64,000 bases of DNA, taken from NCBI RefSeq assembly GCF_013408555.1, contig NZ_JACBZN010000001.1, positions 1,798,001 through 1,862,000 on the forward strand. Direction: 5' to 3'. Shown here piece after piece: positions 8,598-17,346 of the stretch. Positions within the stretch are counted from its first letter, which is position 1. Every line of letters starts with the position of its first letter. The notes under the pieces were generated by a model. That model searched no databases, was not told the DNA's origin, and was given only the letters and a program-made list of their open reading frames with translations. The stretch comes from Aeromicrobium tamlense (GTDB lineage Bacteria; Actinomycetota; Actinomycetes; Propionibacteriales; Nocardioidaceae). The position numbers were made by a program, and so were the translations under genes.

Positions 8598-9131
8598 TTA
8601 CTCGACAGTAGGATCGAATGTCGCGCGCTGGGCGGTGCAGACCACGTCGGCCCACGGAGCACCCTCGGGCTGGATCCACAGACCCGTGACGAAGCCGCAC
8701 TTGCTGAGCACGCGAATCGACCGGTGGTTACGGGCGTCCGGCGCCGCGAGGAACCGCGGGGCGTCCGGGTACTCCGGCACCAGCACGTCGCGGCAGAACC
8801 GCTCGATCATCTCGGTGCCGAGACCCTTGTCGACCAGGTCGGGGTCGCCGATGAGGTAGTCGAACGCGACGGCCTCGGGGTCCTGGCAGCGCACCGTGAG
8901 GTCGTCGTCGGAGGCCACGACGAAGCTCTGCAGGTAGCCGACCGGGACTCCCCCGAGCTCGGCGATCCACATCCGCACCGGGTCGTCACCGGAGAGGCGC
9001 CGACCGTAGCGACGACGTGCGTGGTCGATGTCCTCGAGACGGTCGGGGAACCACGCCAGCACGTGCGGCTCGCGCCGCCAGGACACGACCGCCCCCAGGT
9101 CGGCGTCGACCAGGGGGCGGAACGTGAACAC
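8598..9131 (-). CDS. GNAT acetyltransferase, AAC(6')/RimJ-like
   Basis: A 177-residue GNAT-fold enzyme using acetyl-CoA. The N-terminal MFTFRPLVDADLGAVVSW, the central YLIGDPDLVDKGLGTEMI with the acetyl-CoA pyrophosphate loop (DKGLGT), and the C-terminal NHRSIRVLSKCGFV are the hallmarks. The layout resembles aminoglycoside 6'-N-acetyltransferases and the related siderophore or lysine acylases. Chromosomal location beside recX and no mobile DNA argue against an acquired resistance gene, so the substrate should be left open. Confidence 0.82.
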   Translation of the reverse strand: MFTFRPLVDADLGAVVSWRREPHVLAWFPDRLEDIDHARRRYGRRLSGDDPVRMWIAELGGVPVGYLQSFVVASDDDLTVRCQDPEAVAFDYLIGDPDLVDKGLGTEMIERFCRDVLVPEYPDAPRFLAAPDARNHRSIRVLSKCGFVTGLWIQPEGAPWADVVCTAQRATFDPTVE

Positions 9132-9155
9132 GCGGACAGCGTAGGGCGACCGACG

Positions 9156-9673
9156 TCAGGTCGACTCGATCGCCACGTGCTCGGCGTCGAGCTCGGCACG
9201 GACCACGTCGAAGGCGACCTGCGGCGCGTAGCCCTTGCGGGCGAGCATCGCCGTGAGCCTCCGAACCTGCACGGACTGGTCGAGGCCGCCTACCGAACGC
9301 AGCTTGCGCTGCACGAGACGGTGGGCCGCCTGACGCTCGAGGTCGGGATCGACGTCGGCCAGGACCACGTCGATGACCTCGGGCGCGACGCCCTTGCGCT
9401 GCAGCTCCATCCGCAGCACCGACCGCGCCAGACCCTTCGCGCGACCACGCTGCTCGACCCACAAGCGGGCGAACCGCTCGTCGTCGACCAGTCCCTCGGA
9501 CTCGAGCTGGTCGACGACCACGTGTGCGACGTCCTCGGGGAACTTGCGACGCGCGAGCGCGTCGAGAAGCTCACCGCGGCTGCGGTCGCGCGCGGCCAGA
9601 CGATCCATCGCGATCGTCCGGCCCGCGACGACGACGGCCCGAGGATCCGCGTCCGGATCCGTGGGGTCGATCA

Positions 9674-9674
<1 letters not shown>
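9156..9674 (-). CDS. recX: Recombination regulatory protein RecX
   Basis: A 172-residue modulator that binds RecA filaments and limits their activity. It is built from three-helix repeats, seen as RDRSRGELLDALARRKF, RFARLWVEQRGRAKGLARSV and the LRSVGGLDQSVQVRRLTAMLARKG region. Its ATG overlaps the recA stop by one base (TGATG), so it is translationally coupled to recA, giving control of RecA by a protein made from the same message. The N-terminal acidic stretch DPTDPDADPRA is typical of actinobacterial RecX. Confidence 0.93.
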
Positions 9675-10783
<1,109 letters not shown>

Positions 10784-10927
10784 GCTGCGTCCTTCGTGTC
10801 GTCGACCGTGGCGGTCGGGTGGCGGGCCATCTTCGACGGTAGGCGGACCCACTGACATTCGTGAGCCTCGTCGACTCGCCTGTGGATGCTGCCCGACCTC
10901 ACCGTCGGCCTGTGGACGAGCCTAGAC

Positions 10928-10941
10928 CGAACACCTGTTCG
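10928..10941. promoter_or_regulatory. SOS box (LexA operator) of recA
   Basis: CGAACACCTGTTCG, a perfect CGAAC-N4-GTTCG palindrome matching the actinobacterial and Bacillus LexA consensus. On the recA strand it reads CGAACAGGTGTTCG, which I recall as the core of the M. tuberculosis recA SOS box. It lies between recA and the upstream DJ-1 gene, where the damage-inducible recA promoter would be expected. Confidence 0.88.
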
Positions 10942-10958
10942 ACGGAAGCGCGACACGC

Positions 10959-11004
10959 CGAACGCCCCTCCCCTCGCGATGGCACACGCGGGAAGGGGCG
11001 TTCG
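10959..11004 (-). terminator. Rho-independent-like terminator of the DJ-1/PfpI gene
   Basis: An 11-bp perfect stem (CGAACGCCCCT at 10959-10969 with AGGGGCGTTCG at 10994-11004) and a 24-base loop, starting 10 bases past the stop of the PfpI-family gene. No T-tract follows, as is usual in high-GC actinobacteria. It separates that gene from the recA promoter. Confidence 0.65.
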
Positions 11005-11013
11005 CACAAGGTC

Positions 11014-11562
11014 TCAGGCGGTCAGGGCCTCGCCGATCGCGCTGACGAAGGCCGGAAGATCGTCGGGATTGCGGCTCGTGATGAGGTTGCCGTCGACCAC
11101 CACGGTCTCGTCCACCCACTCGCCACCGGCGTTGCGGATGTCCACCTCGAGGCTCGGGTAGCTGGTGAGCCGCCGGCCCTTCACGAGGTCGGCCGAGACG
11201 AGCAGCCACGGCGCGTGACAGATCGCAGCGACCGGTAGGCCGGACTCGAGTGCGGCCGAGACGATCCCCCGCGCCTGCTCGTCCTGGCGGATGTGGTCGG
11301 CGTTCACCGTGCCCCCGGGGAGCACGATCACGTCGGGCCACTGCTGGTGGAAGCCGTCGAGCGTGCCGTCGACGCGGACCGAGATGGTCTTGTCGACGTC
11401 GCCCTCCATCGCCTGGAGAGTGCCCTCGTGCGGGGCGAAGATCCTCACGTCCGCCCCCGCTGCCTCCAGCTCGTCGCGCGGGGTCGTGAGCTCGGACTCC
11501 TCGAAGTGGTCGGTCGCGATGATCGCGACATGCTTGCCGGTCAGGTCGGGAAGTTCGCTCAT
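11014..11562 (-). CDS. DJ-1/PfpI family protein
   Basis: A 182-residue class I glutamine amidotransferase-like protein. The nucleophile elbow AAICHAPW places the reactive Cys at residue 115 next to His116, with the supporting acid in FEESELTTPRDEL near residue 22. This arrangement fits the YhbO/PfpI branch, known as stress-response deglycases or proteases. Length is normal. It is transcribed toward recA with a hairpin after its stop. Upstream, the DUF3046 gene is only 14 bases away, so it may be the end of the clgR transcript. Function is inferred from family. Confidence 0.88.
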   Translation of the reverse strand: MSELPDLTGKHVAIIATDHFEESELTTPRDELEAAGADVRIFAPHEGTLQAMEGDVDKTISVRVDGTLDGFHQQWPDVIVLPGGTVNADHIRQDEQARGIVSAALESGLPVAAICHAPWLLVSADLVKGRRLTSYPSLEVDIRNAGGEWVDETVVVDGNLITSRNPDDLPAFVSAIGEALTA

Positions 11563-11576
11563 TCCTCGACGCTAGC

Positions 11577-11771
11577 TCAACGGTCGCGTGCCGGCAGGTC
11601 GAGCGCGGCGTGCACCGCACGCCAGATGCGCTGCGGGTCGACGCCCGCGTCCAGCGCCTCGACCGGGGTGCGCCCGTCGAGCGAGGCGATCGCCTGTTGG
11701 CGTGCCCACGAGGCGGCGTAGGCCGGCCCGAGGGCCGCCTCCATGCGCTGCCAGAACTCGCTGTGCCTCAC
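11577..11771 (-). CDS. DUF3046 family protein
   Basis: A 64-residue protein with the Trp-rich pattern [15 protein letters not shown] and the later [20 protein letters not shown], which identify DUF3046, a small protein almost always encoded near recA and clgR in actinobacteria. Its start overlaps the clgR stop (ATGA), so it is coupled to the regulator. No catalytic motif is evident and no function is known. Confidence 0.85.
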   Translation of the reverse strand: MRHSEFWQRMEAALGPAYAASWARQQAIASLDGRTPVEALDAGVDPQRIWRAVHAALDLPARDR

Positions 11772-12070
11772 GCGGCGGAGGCCTGGGCCTCGTCGCGGGC
11801 GATCGACGACACGGTGGCCAGGTCGGCCGCCTCCTCCAGCTCGAGCAGCGAGCTGACGTCGAGCAGGACCTTGCTGAGCGGAACCTCGAGCGCCTGGGCG
11901 AGCGCGGCGAGCAGCTCGGAGCTGGCCTCCTTCTGCCCGCGCTCGACCTCGGAGATGTAGCCGAGGCTGATCCGGGCCCGCTCGGAGACGTCGCGCAGGG
12001 TCAGGCCCTCGGCGAGACGACGCGCGCGCAGCACGTCACCGATGAGTTCACGCATCGCGGTCATCGCCAT
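11768..12070 (-). CDS. clgR: XRE-family transcriptional activator ClgR
   Basis: A protein of about 100 residues with a helix-turn-helix in [20 protein letters not shown], followed by [19 protein letters not shown]. This is the ClgR family, which activates clp protease genes in actinobacteria. The C-terminus ends in Ala-Ala (DEAQASAA), which in relatives is a recognition tail for ClpP-dependent degradation, so the activator may be removed by the protease it induces. Start codons GTG 12073, ATG 12070 and ATG 12064 are all in frame; the ATG at 12064 has the best spacing from the GGGAAGGG ribosome site, while 12070 overlaps the cinA stop (TGATG). It follows cinA, as in mycobacteria. Confidence 0.9.
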   Translation of the reverse strand: MAMTAMRELIGDVLRARRLAEGLTLRDVSERARISLGYISEVERGQKEASSELLAALAQALEVPLSKVLLDVSSLLELEEAADLATVSSIARDEAQASAA

Positions 12071-12585
12071 CACCCTTCCCTGTTGAGCTCAACGCTCGTC
12101 GAGCCGTCGTTCTTCCCCAGCCTATAGTGCAGGTCCGCCAGGACGGCGCGGACCGCCGAACGTCTCACCGCGTCGCGGTCGCCGTCGATCCGCAGCAGGC
12201 GCGAGGTGACCCCGTCCGGGCCCGCCACCGCGACGTGCACCGTGCCCGCCGGCTGCCCCTCGGCCGGCCCTGGGCCGGCCACGCCCGTGGTGCCCAGCCC
12301 CCACGTGGCGCCGAGGCGCACACGCGCGCCTCGCGCCAGCTGCTCGGCGACCGCGGCGTTCACCGTGCCGTGCTCGGCCACGAGCGCCGCGTCGACGCCG
12401 AGGACCTCGACCTTCACGTCGGGCTGGTAGGCCACGACGGAGCCGCGGACGACCGCGGAGGCACCGGGGACGTCGACGAGCGCGGCGCACACGAGGCCGC
12501 CGGTGAGCGACTCGGCAGTGGCCACGGTCTGGCCGGCCGCGCGCAGGTCGGCCACGACGGCCGCGGCGTCGGCCAGCGGACTCAC
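12070..12585 (-). CDS. cinA: CinA C-terminal domain protein (NMN amidohydrolase-like)
   Basis: A 171-residue stand-alone CinA C-terminal (PncC) domain, which deamidates nicotinamide mononucleotide to nicotinate mononucleotide in pyridine nucleotide salvage. Motifs: [20 protein letters not shown] at the N-terminus and [20 protein letters not shown] in the middle. The N-terminal molybdopterin-binding domain of full-length CinA is absent, as is normal for this actinobacterial locus. The GTG start overlaps the pgsA stop (GTGA). It lies between pgsA and clgR in the conserved order. Confidence 0.9.
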   Translation of the reverse strand: MSPLADAAAVVADLRAAGQTVATAESLTGGLVCAALVDVPGASAVVRGSVVAYQPDVKVEVLGVDAALVAEHGTVNAAVAEQLARGARVRLGATWGLGTTGVAGPGPAEGQPAGTVHVAVAGPDGVTSRLLRIDGDRDAVRRSAVRAVLADLHYRLGKNDGSTSVELNREG

Positions 12586-13214
12586 CGCGAGGTGTCGCCC
12601 GCGGGCTGGGCGGCCAGGCGGCGCGCGTCGATCACGTACTGCACGCCGGTGACCAGGGCCACGACGAGTGCCGCGGCCATCAGGACGTGGGTGACGGCGA
12701 GCAGCACGGCCGGCACGACGCCGTCCCACAGCTCGAACGGCAGGCAGTAGCCGGCGATCGCGAAGGACTGCAGGACGGTCTTGAGCTTGCCGCCGCGTCC
12801 GGCCGGCATGACGAAGCCACGACGCACCATGACCATGCGCATCACGGTGATCCCCCACTCGCGCATGAGCATGAGAATGACGGCGGCCCAGAACACCGGG
12901 CCCCACGGCTGGTCGGTGAAGATGATCGCCAGTCCGATGAAGGCCATGCCCGTGAGCGCCTTGTCGGCGATCGGGTCGGCCATCTTGCCGAAGTCGGTGA
13001 TCAGGTCGTGCTTGCGGGCGATGTCACCGTCGATCTTGTCCGTGGCCATCAGCACCGCGAACGTGGCCCACGCGGCGATGCGGTAGCCGATGGACTCCCC
13101 TCCGTCGTGGAGCAGCAGCCAGCCGAACACCGGGACACCGAGGATGCGGATCACGGTGAGGACGTTCGGGACGTTCAGGTTGCTCGGCTTGTCGGCCGGG
13201 CGAGACGAGTCCAT
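12582..13214 (-). CDS. pgsA: CDP-diacylglycerol--glycerol-3-phosphate 3-phosphatidyltransferase
   Basis: A 210-residue integral membrane enzyme that makes phosphatidylglycerol phosphate. The CDP-alcohol phosphotransferase motif DG-x2-AR-x8-G-x3-D-x3-D is present in a variant form as DKIDGDIARKHDLITDFGKMADPIADK, with KIDGDIAR replacing the more common D(F/W)DGxxAR. Hydrophobic segments such as IAAWATFAVLMA and FIGLAIIF alternate with loops. The product opens the anionic phospholipid and cardiolipin pathway. It starts the pgsA-cinA-clgR-DUF3046 chain and no close promoter element was identified. Several CDP-alcohol enzymes share this fold; gene order supports pgsA. Confidence 0.9.
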   Translation of the reverse strand: MDSSRPADKPSNLNVPNVLTVIRILGVPVFGWLLLHDGGESIGYRIAAWATFAVLMATDKIDGDIARKHDLITDFGKMADPIADKALTGMAFIGLAIIFTDQPWGPVFWAAVILMLMREWGITVMRMVMVRRGFVMPAGRGGKLKTVLQSFAIAGYCLPFELWDGVVPAVLLAVTHVLMAAALVVALVTGVQYVIDARRLAAQPAGDTSR

Positions 13215-13229
13215 GGGGTTCAGTATGGC

Positions 13230-13613
13230 TCAGGCAGGTGAGAGCCAGGTCCATCCGGGCACGTTGCGGGCCACCCAGTAGGCCAGCACGACGCCGAGCA
13301 GCGCCCAGATCCACGCGGCCGGGATGCGGCTGGGGTGCCAGGCCTGCCGGCCCAGGAGCCGCAGACCCCACGCGCCCCAGGCGATCAGCACCGCGGGGAG
13401 CAGCAGGACGGCCAGCGGGTTGCGGTCCCACGCCGTCGCCAGGTCGCCGCGGGTGAGGGCGTGGACGGCGCGCAGGCTGCCGCAGCCGGGACAGTAGAGG
13501 CCCGACACGGCCAGGAACGGGCAGGTCGGGTAGTGCCCGGGCTCCTCGGGCGAGACGGACGCGAGCACAGCCGTGGCGGCGAGCCCGGCGACCGTGACGC
13601 CGACGAACGCCAT
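13230..13613 (-). CDS. DUF2752 membrane protein
   Basis: A protein of about 127 residues with three hydrophobic segments: VTVAGLAATAVLASVS, LAVLLLPAVLIAWGAWGL and WIWALLGVVLAYWVA. The cysteine-rich core CPFLAVSGLYCPGCGSLRAV is the signature of DUF2752, a small membrane protein of unknown function. The three Cys in this loop could bind a metal. I start at ATG 13613; no clear ribosome site supports it and the frame is open further upstream. It lies directly downstream of the CD225-like gene and upstream of pgsA. Confidence 0.8.
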   Translation of the reverse strand: MAFVGVTVAGLAATAVLASVSPEEPGHYPTCPFLAVSGLYCPGCGSLRAVHALTRGDLATAWDRNPLAVLLLPAVLIAWGAWGLRLLGRQAWHPSRIPAAWIWALLGVVLAYWVARNVPGWTWLSPA

Positions 13614-13672
13614 CGCCCCGCGCCGCCGGACGGATCCGGCGGGCGCGGGGCGCTGGTGGCTGTCGATCGAGA

Positions 13673-13993
13673 TCAGAGGCTCGACGTCGAGGTGGTGTCG
13701 CCGTTGGCGACCACGACGAAGATGACGATCAGGTAGACGACGAGGGCCACGAAGAAGGCGATGACGGACCAGATGGCCCACTGCTTCGCCTTGCGCGACG
13801 ACTCCTGGGCCCCGGCGAGGTCACCGGCGGCGAACTTGCCGTTGACCTGCGCCGCGTAGACGATCGAGACCACGCCGAGCGGCAGGCAGCAGAACAGCGT
13901 CGTGAGGATCGCCCACACGAGGTTGTTCGGCGGCGGCGTCGCTCCACCGTAGGGCCCCGAGGACGGAGGCGGCGGAGGTGCGTTGTAGGTCAT
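13673..13993 (-). CDS. CD225/dispanin family membrane protein
   Basis: A 106-residue protein: a Pro-rich, disordered N-terminus (NAPPPPPSSGPYGG) followed by two hydrophobic helices, LVWAILTTLFCCLPLGVVSI and IWSVIAFFVALVVYLIVIFV. The double-cysteine CCLPLG followed by VSIVYAAQVNGKFAAGD is the CD225/dispanin signature shared with animal IFITM proteins. Bacterial members are common in actinobacteria and have no established role. A TTCCCTTTCGC stretch upstream is a possible ribosome-site region (AAGGGAA on the coding strand). Confidence 0.85.
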   Translation of the reverse strand: MTYNAPPPPPSSGPYGGATPPPNNLVWAILTTLFCCLPLGVVSIVYAAQVNGKFAAGDLAGAQESSRKAKQWAIWSVIAFFVALVVYLIVIFVVVANGDTTSTSSL

Positions 13994-14015
13994 GCAGCGT
14001 TCCCTTTCGCGTCAC

Positions 14016-14037
14016 CGTTCACCCCCGAGGGTGAACG
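14016..14037 (-). terminator. Hairpin terminator downstream of ftsK
   Basis: A perfect 9-bp stem (CGTTCACCC / GGGTGAACG) with a 4-base loop, 24 bases past the ftsK stop and just before the CD225-like gene on the same strand. No T-run. It should separate ftsK transcription from the downstream gene. Confidence 0.65.
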
Positions 14038-14061
14038 CGTTGGTCCGTCGAGCCTAGTGGC

Positions 14062-16497
14062 TCAGCCGACCTGGATGCTCGCCAACACGTCGGCGAGGTC
14101 GTCGGGCTTGACGAGCACGTCACGCGCCTTGGAGCCCTCACTCGGCCCGACGACGCCACGACTCTCCAGGATGTCCATGAGTCGTCCGGCCTTCGCGAAG
14201 CCGACGCGCAGCTTGCGCTGCAGCATCGAGGTCGAGCCGAACTGCGTGTTGACGACCAGCTCGACGGCCTGCAGGACGAGGTCCATGTCGTCGCCGATGT
14301 CGTCGTCCAGCTCGCGCTTGGCCTGCTGCGGAGCCGTGACGTCCTCGCGGTAGGAGGGCTTCAGCTGCTCCTTGCAGTGCGTCACGATCGTCTCGATCTC
14401 GGCCTCGGTGATCCAGGCCCCCTGCATGCGCATCGTCTTGTTCGCGCCCATCGGCAGGAACAGGCCGTCGCCCTGGCCCACGAGCTTCTCGGCGCCGGGC
14501 TGGTCGAGGATGACACGGCTGTCGGCGAGCGAGCTGGTGGCGAAGGCCAGACGGCTCGGCACGTTGGCCTTGATGAGGCCGGTGACGACGTCGACGCTGG
14601 GTCGCTGGGTGGCGAGCACGAGGTGGATGCCGGCGGCACGGGCGAGCTGCGTGATGCGGACGATCGAGTCCTCGACGTCGCGCGGGGCGACCATCATGAG
14701 GTCGGCGAGCTCGTCCACGACCACCAGCAGGTACGGGTACGGCGTCAGGACGCGCTCGCTGCCCGGAGGCGCCTGCAGCTTGCCCGACGCGACGGCCTTG
14801 TTGAAGTCGTCGATGTGCCGGTAGCCGAAGTTCGCGAGGTCGTCGTAGCGCAGGTCCATCTCGCGCACGACCCACTGGAGGGCCTCGGCGGCCTTCTTCG
14901 GGTTCGTGATGATCGGCGTGATGAGGTGCGGGATGCCCTCGTAGGCGTTGAGCTCCACGCGCTTCGGGTCGACGAGGATCATGCGGACCTCGTCGGGCGT
15001 CGAGCGCATGAGGATCGAGGAGATCATCGAGTTCACGAAGCTCGACTTGCCCGATCCGGTGGCGCCGGCGACCAGCAGGTGGGGCATCTTCGCGAGGTTG
15101 GCCACGACGTAGCCGCCCTCGACGTCCTTGCCCAGGCCGATGACCATCGGGTGGTGGTCGCTGCGCGCCTTGTTCGAGCGCAGCACGTCGCCGAGGGAGA
15201 CCATCTCCTTGTCGACGTTGGGGATCTCGACGCCGATCGCACTCTTGCCCGGGATGGGCGACAGGATGCGGACCTCGTTGGAGGCGACGGCGTACGCGAT
15301 GTTCTTGCTCAGCGCAGTGACCTTCTCGACCTTGACCGCGGGGCCGAGCTCGACCTCGTAGCGGGTGACCGTCGGGCCGCGGGTGTAGCCGGTGACGGTG
15401 GCGTCGATCTGGAACTGCTCGAGCACCTCGGTGAGGCGGCCGACGACCTCGTCGGAGGCGGCCGAGCGGGCCTTCGGCGGCGTGCCCTCCTTGAGGGCGT
15501 TCGGCTCCGGCAGCGTGTAGACGATGTCACCCGACAGGGCCAGCTGCTCCGCGCGGACGGGCAGCGGCTCGAGGGGACGCGGGTCGGGCTGGGGCTCCGG
15601 CTCGCTGAGCACGGGCACCGGCGGCGGGCTGACGGGCACCTGACGGTCCTCGTCGGGCCCGTCGACGAGCGGGTTCTCGAACGGCTCGTCGTCGACGACC
15701 GGGACCGTGCGCGGGTGACGCTTCTTGACCGGCTCGGGGGTGGGCTCGGGCTCGACCGCCTTGTCGCGACCGAGGGCGCGGTTCACCAGCGACGAGACGC
15801 GCTCGGGCACGGCGTACAGGGGGGTGGCGGTGACGACGAGGACGCCGAAGATCACGACGAGCACGAGGATCGGCGCGACCACCCAGCCCGTCTTGAGCAG
15901 GTCGACGAGGATCGCGGAGAACAGGAAGCCCACCGCTCCCCCGGCCTCGGACATGTCGGGGTCGCTGGGGCGCGGAGTGCCGTGCGCGAGGTGCACGAGC
16001 CCCAGCACGCCACCCACGATGGCTCCCCAGCCGATCGCCTGACGGCCGGCCGGACCGTTGCGGTCGGGGTGGCGCAGCGTGCGCCAGGCGACGACGGCCA
16101 GCAGGATCGGGACCGCCCACGCGAGCACGCCCACCGATCCCGTCGTGATGCGGCGGACGGTGGCGCCCACGCCTCCGGGGATATCCCACCAGACCGATGC
16201 GGCGGTGACGAGCGCGAGCGAGACCAGCGCCAGGCCGACGCCGTCGCGGCGCTGCTCGGCGTCGAGCTCGCGGGCACCGTGTCCGATGCTGCGCGCGATC
16301 GCGCCGACCACGCCCGCCAGCCCCAGCCAGAAGGCCGTGGAGGCGCGCATGACGCCCTGGAGGGCAGCACTGAGGGGACCAGGACCCGTGCGGGGTGCCG
16401 GCTTGCGCGCAGGAGGCTTGCGCGCCGCGGGCTTCTTCTTGCGGGCCTGGCTGCCGGACGGCCGCTTGCGCGGCGGGGAAGACGTTCGGGTCGCCAT
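14062..16497 (-). CDS. ftsK: DNA translocase FtsK
   Basis: An 811-residue septal DNA pump that clears chromosome termini during division. Basic N-terminus ([18 protein letters not shown]), then about five membrane segments up to residue 230 ([37 protein letters not shown]), a Pro/Glu-rich linker, and the motor. Walker A is GATGSGKSS near residue 480 and Walker B is [13 protein letters not shown] near 595. The C-terminal gamma winged-helix ([20 protein letters not shown]) recognises KOPS-type orienting sites. I start at the ATG 16497 ([11 protein letters not shown]) rather than the longer frame. Position next to rnj is conserved in actinobacteria. Confidence 0.97.
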   Translation of the reverse strand: MATRTSSPPRKRPSGSQARKKKPAARKPPARKPAPRTGPGPLSAALQGVMRASTAFWLGLAGVVGAIARSIGHGARELDAEQRRDGVGLALVSLALVTAASVWWDIPGGVGATVRRITTGSVGVLAWAVPILLAVVAWRTLRHPDRNGPAGRQAIGWGAIVGGVLGLVHLAHGTPRPSDPDMSEAGGAVGFLFSAILVDLLKTGWVVAPILVLVVIFGVLVVTATPLYAVPERVSSLVNRALGRDKAVEPEPTPEPVKKRHPRTVPVVDDEPFENPLVDGPDEDRQVPVSPPPVPVLSEPEPQPDPRPLEPLPVRAEQLALSGDIVYTLPEPNALKEGTPPKARSAASDEVVGRLTEVLEQFQIDATVTGYTRGPTVTRYEVELGPAVKVEKVTALSKNIAYAVASNEVRILSPIPGKSAIGVEIPNVDKEMVSLGDVLRSNKARSDHHPMVIGLGKDVEGGYVVANLAKMPHLLVAGATGSGKSSFVNSMISSILMRSTPDEVRMILVDPKRVELNAYEGIPHLITPIITNPKKAAEALQWVVREMDLRYDDLANFGYRHIDDFNKAVASGKLQAPPGSERVLTPYPYLLVVVDELADLMMVAPRDVEDSIVRITQLARAAGIHLVLATQRPSVDVVTGLIKANVPSRLAFATSSLADSRVILDQPGAEKLVGQGDGLFLPMGANKTMRMQGAWITEAEIETIVTHCKEQLKPSYREDVTAPQQAKRELDDDIGDDMDLVLQAVELVVNTQFGSTSMLQRKLRVGFAKAGRLMDILESRGVVGPSEGSKARDVLVKPDDLADVLASIQVG

Positions 16498-16560
16498 GAT
16501 CCCAAGGCTAAACCAGAACCTGAGAGTTCTCACGGACCCACGCCGCGAGCGGGGACGGGG

Positions 16561-17268
16561 TCAGCGGATCGCGGACCCGACCTCGCCGGGCGTCTCCAGG
16601 ACGTCGGCCCGCTCCAGCGCGAGCGAGACGAGCCGCGGGTCCGGGGCGCCGGCGCCCAGCAGGGGTGCGGTGACGACGTCGGCGCCGAGCCGCCCGATCG
16701 CCGAGGCCCCCTCCCCCGACGCCAGCGCGTACATCGAGACGACGACCCGCCGGTTGTGGGCGCGGGCGACGTCGAGCGCGTCCTCGACCGGCGTGCCGAC
16801 ACCGTTCACCACGCCGACGTGCACGGGCCCACCCCACACAGCGCTCAGCAGGCGGGCCGCCTTCGAGACGTCGGTGAGCGCCGGCGAGCCGTCGGCGTGC
16901 GGCGCCACCATGACGATCGTGTCCGACGGCTTCGCGCCCGCCTCGATGAGCCGGCGAACGCCGATCTCGGCCAGGACCCAGTCCGGACCCATCGCCGGCG
17001 CCACCCGGACCAGCGGGTCCGTCGCGGCCACCTCGTTCATCAGGCGGGACGTCTCGCAGTCGTGGTTGAGCAGCAGCGGCACGATGATCCGCGGACCCGA
17101 CGTCTCGGCGACGACGTCGGCCAGCGACGGCTGCTGGACGTCGACGAACGCGTCGACGACTTCGCACGACGGCGCCTGGCGTCGGACCGCGTTGACGAGC
17201 GACGCGATGGCCGACCGGCCGATGTGCGACGTCGTGCCGTGGCTGCACACGATGATCCGAGTCCTCAC
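16561..17268 (-). CDS. CbiX/sirohydrochlorin chelatase-like protein
   Basis: A 235-residue protein in two similar halves. The first half has VCSHGTTSHIGRS and IIVPLLLNHDCETSRLMNEV, the second MVAPHADGSPALTD. These match the positions of metal-binding His in CbiX-type cobalt and iron chelatases. The spacing is that of a two-domain CbiX, but no other cobalamin or siroheme gene is in the window, so the substrate is uncertain. The GTG at 17268 gives MRTRIIVCSHGT. It stands alone between ftsK and rnj, a slot occupied by an N-acetylglutamate synthase gene in M. tuberculosis (recalled). Confidence 0.75.
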   Translation of the reverse strand: MRTRIIVCSHGTTSHIGRSAIASLVNAVRRQAPSCEVVDAFVDVQQPSLADVVAETSGPRIIVPLLLNHDCETSRLMNEVAATDPLVRVAPAMGPDWVLAEIGVRRLIEAGAKPSDTIVMVAPHADGSPALTDVSKAARLLSAVWGGPVHVGVVNGVGTPVEDALDVARAHNRRVVVSMYALASGEGASAIGRLGADVVTAPLLGAGAPDPRLVSLALERADVLETPGEVGSAIR

Positions 17269-17310
17269 GCCTCAAGAGTCGTGAGCGACTGTTTCCTCGC
17301 GGTTACGGTG

Positions 17311-17342
17311 CGGGCGAGGTTCGGTAACGGGTGTCTCGCCCG
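17311..17342 (-). terminator. Hairpin downstream of rnj
   Basis: An inverted repeat CGGGCGAG (17311-17318) / CTCGCCCG (17335-17342) with a 16-base loop, beginning just 4 bases past the rnj stop. It is a plausible factor-independent or pausing terminator; no T-tract. Confidence 0.5.
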
Positions 17343-17346
17343 TCCC

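Noticed and set aside
8598..9131. Acquired aminoglycoside resistance gene
   Set aside because: The acetyltransferase resembles the AAC(6') layout, but it stands in a conserved chromosomal context with no mobile DNA and the same codon use as its neighbours, so resistance is not supported.
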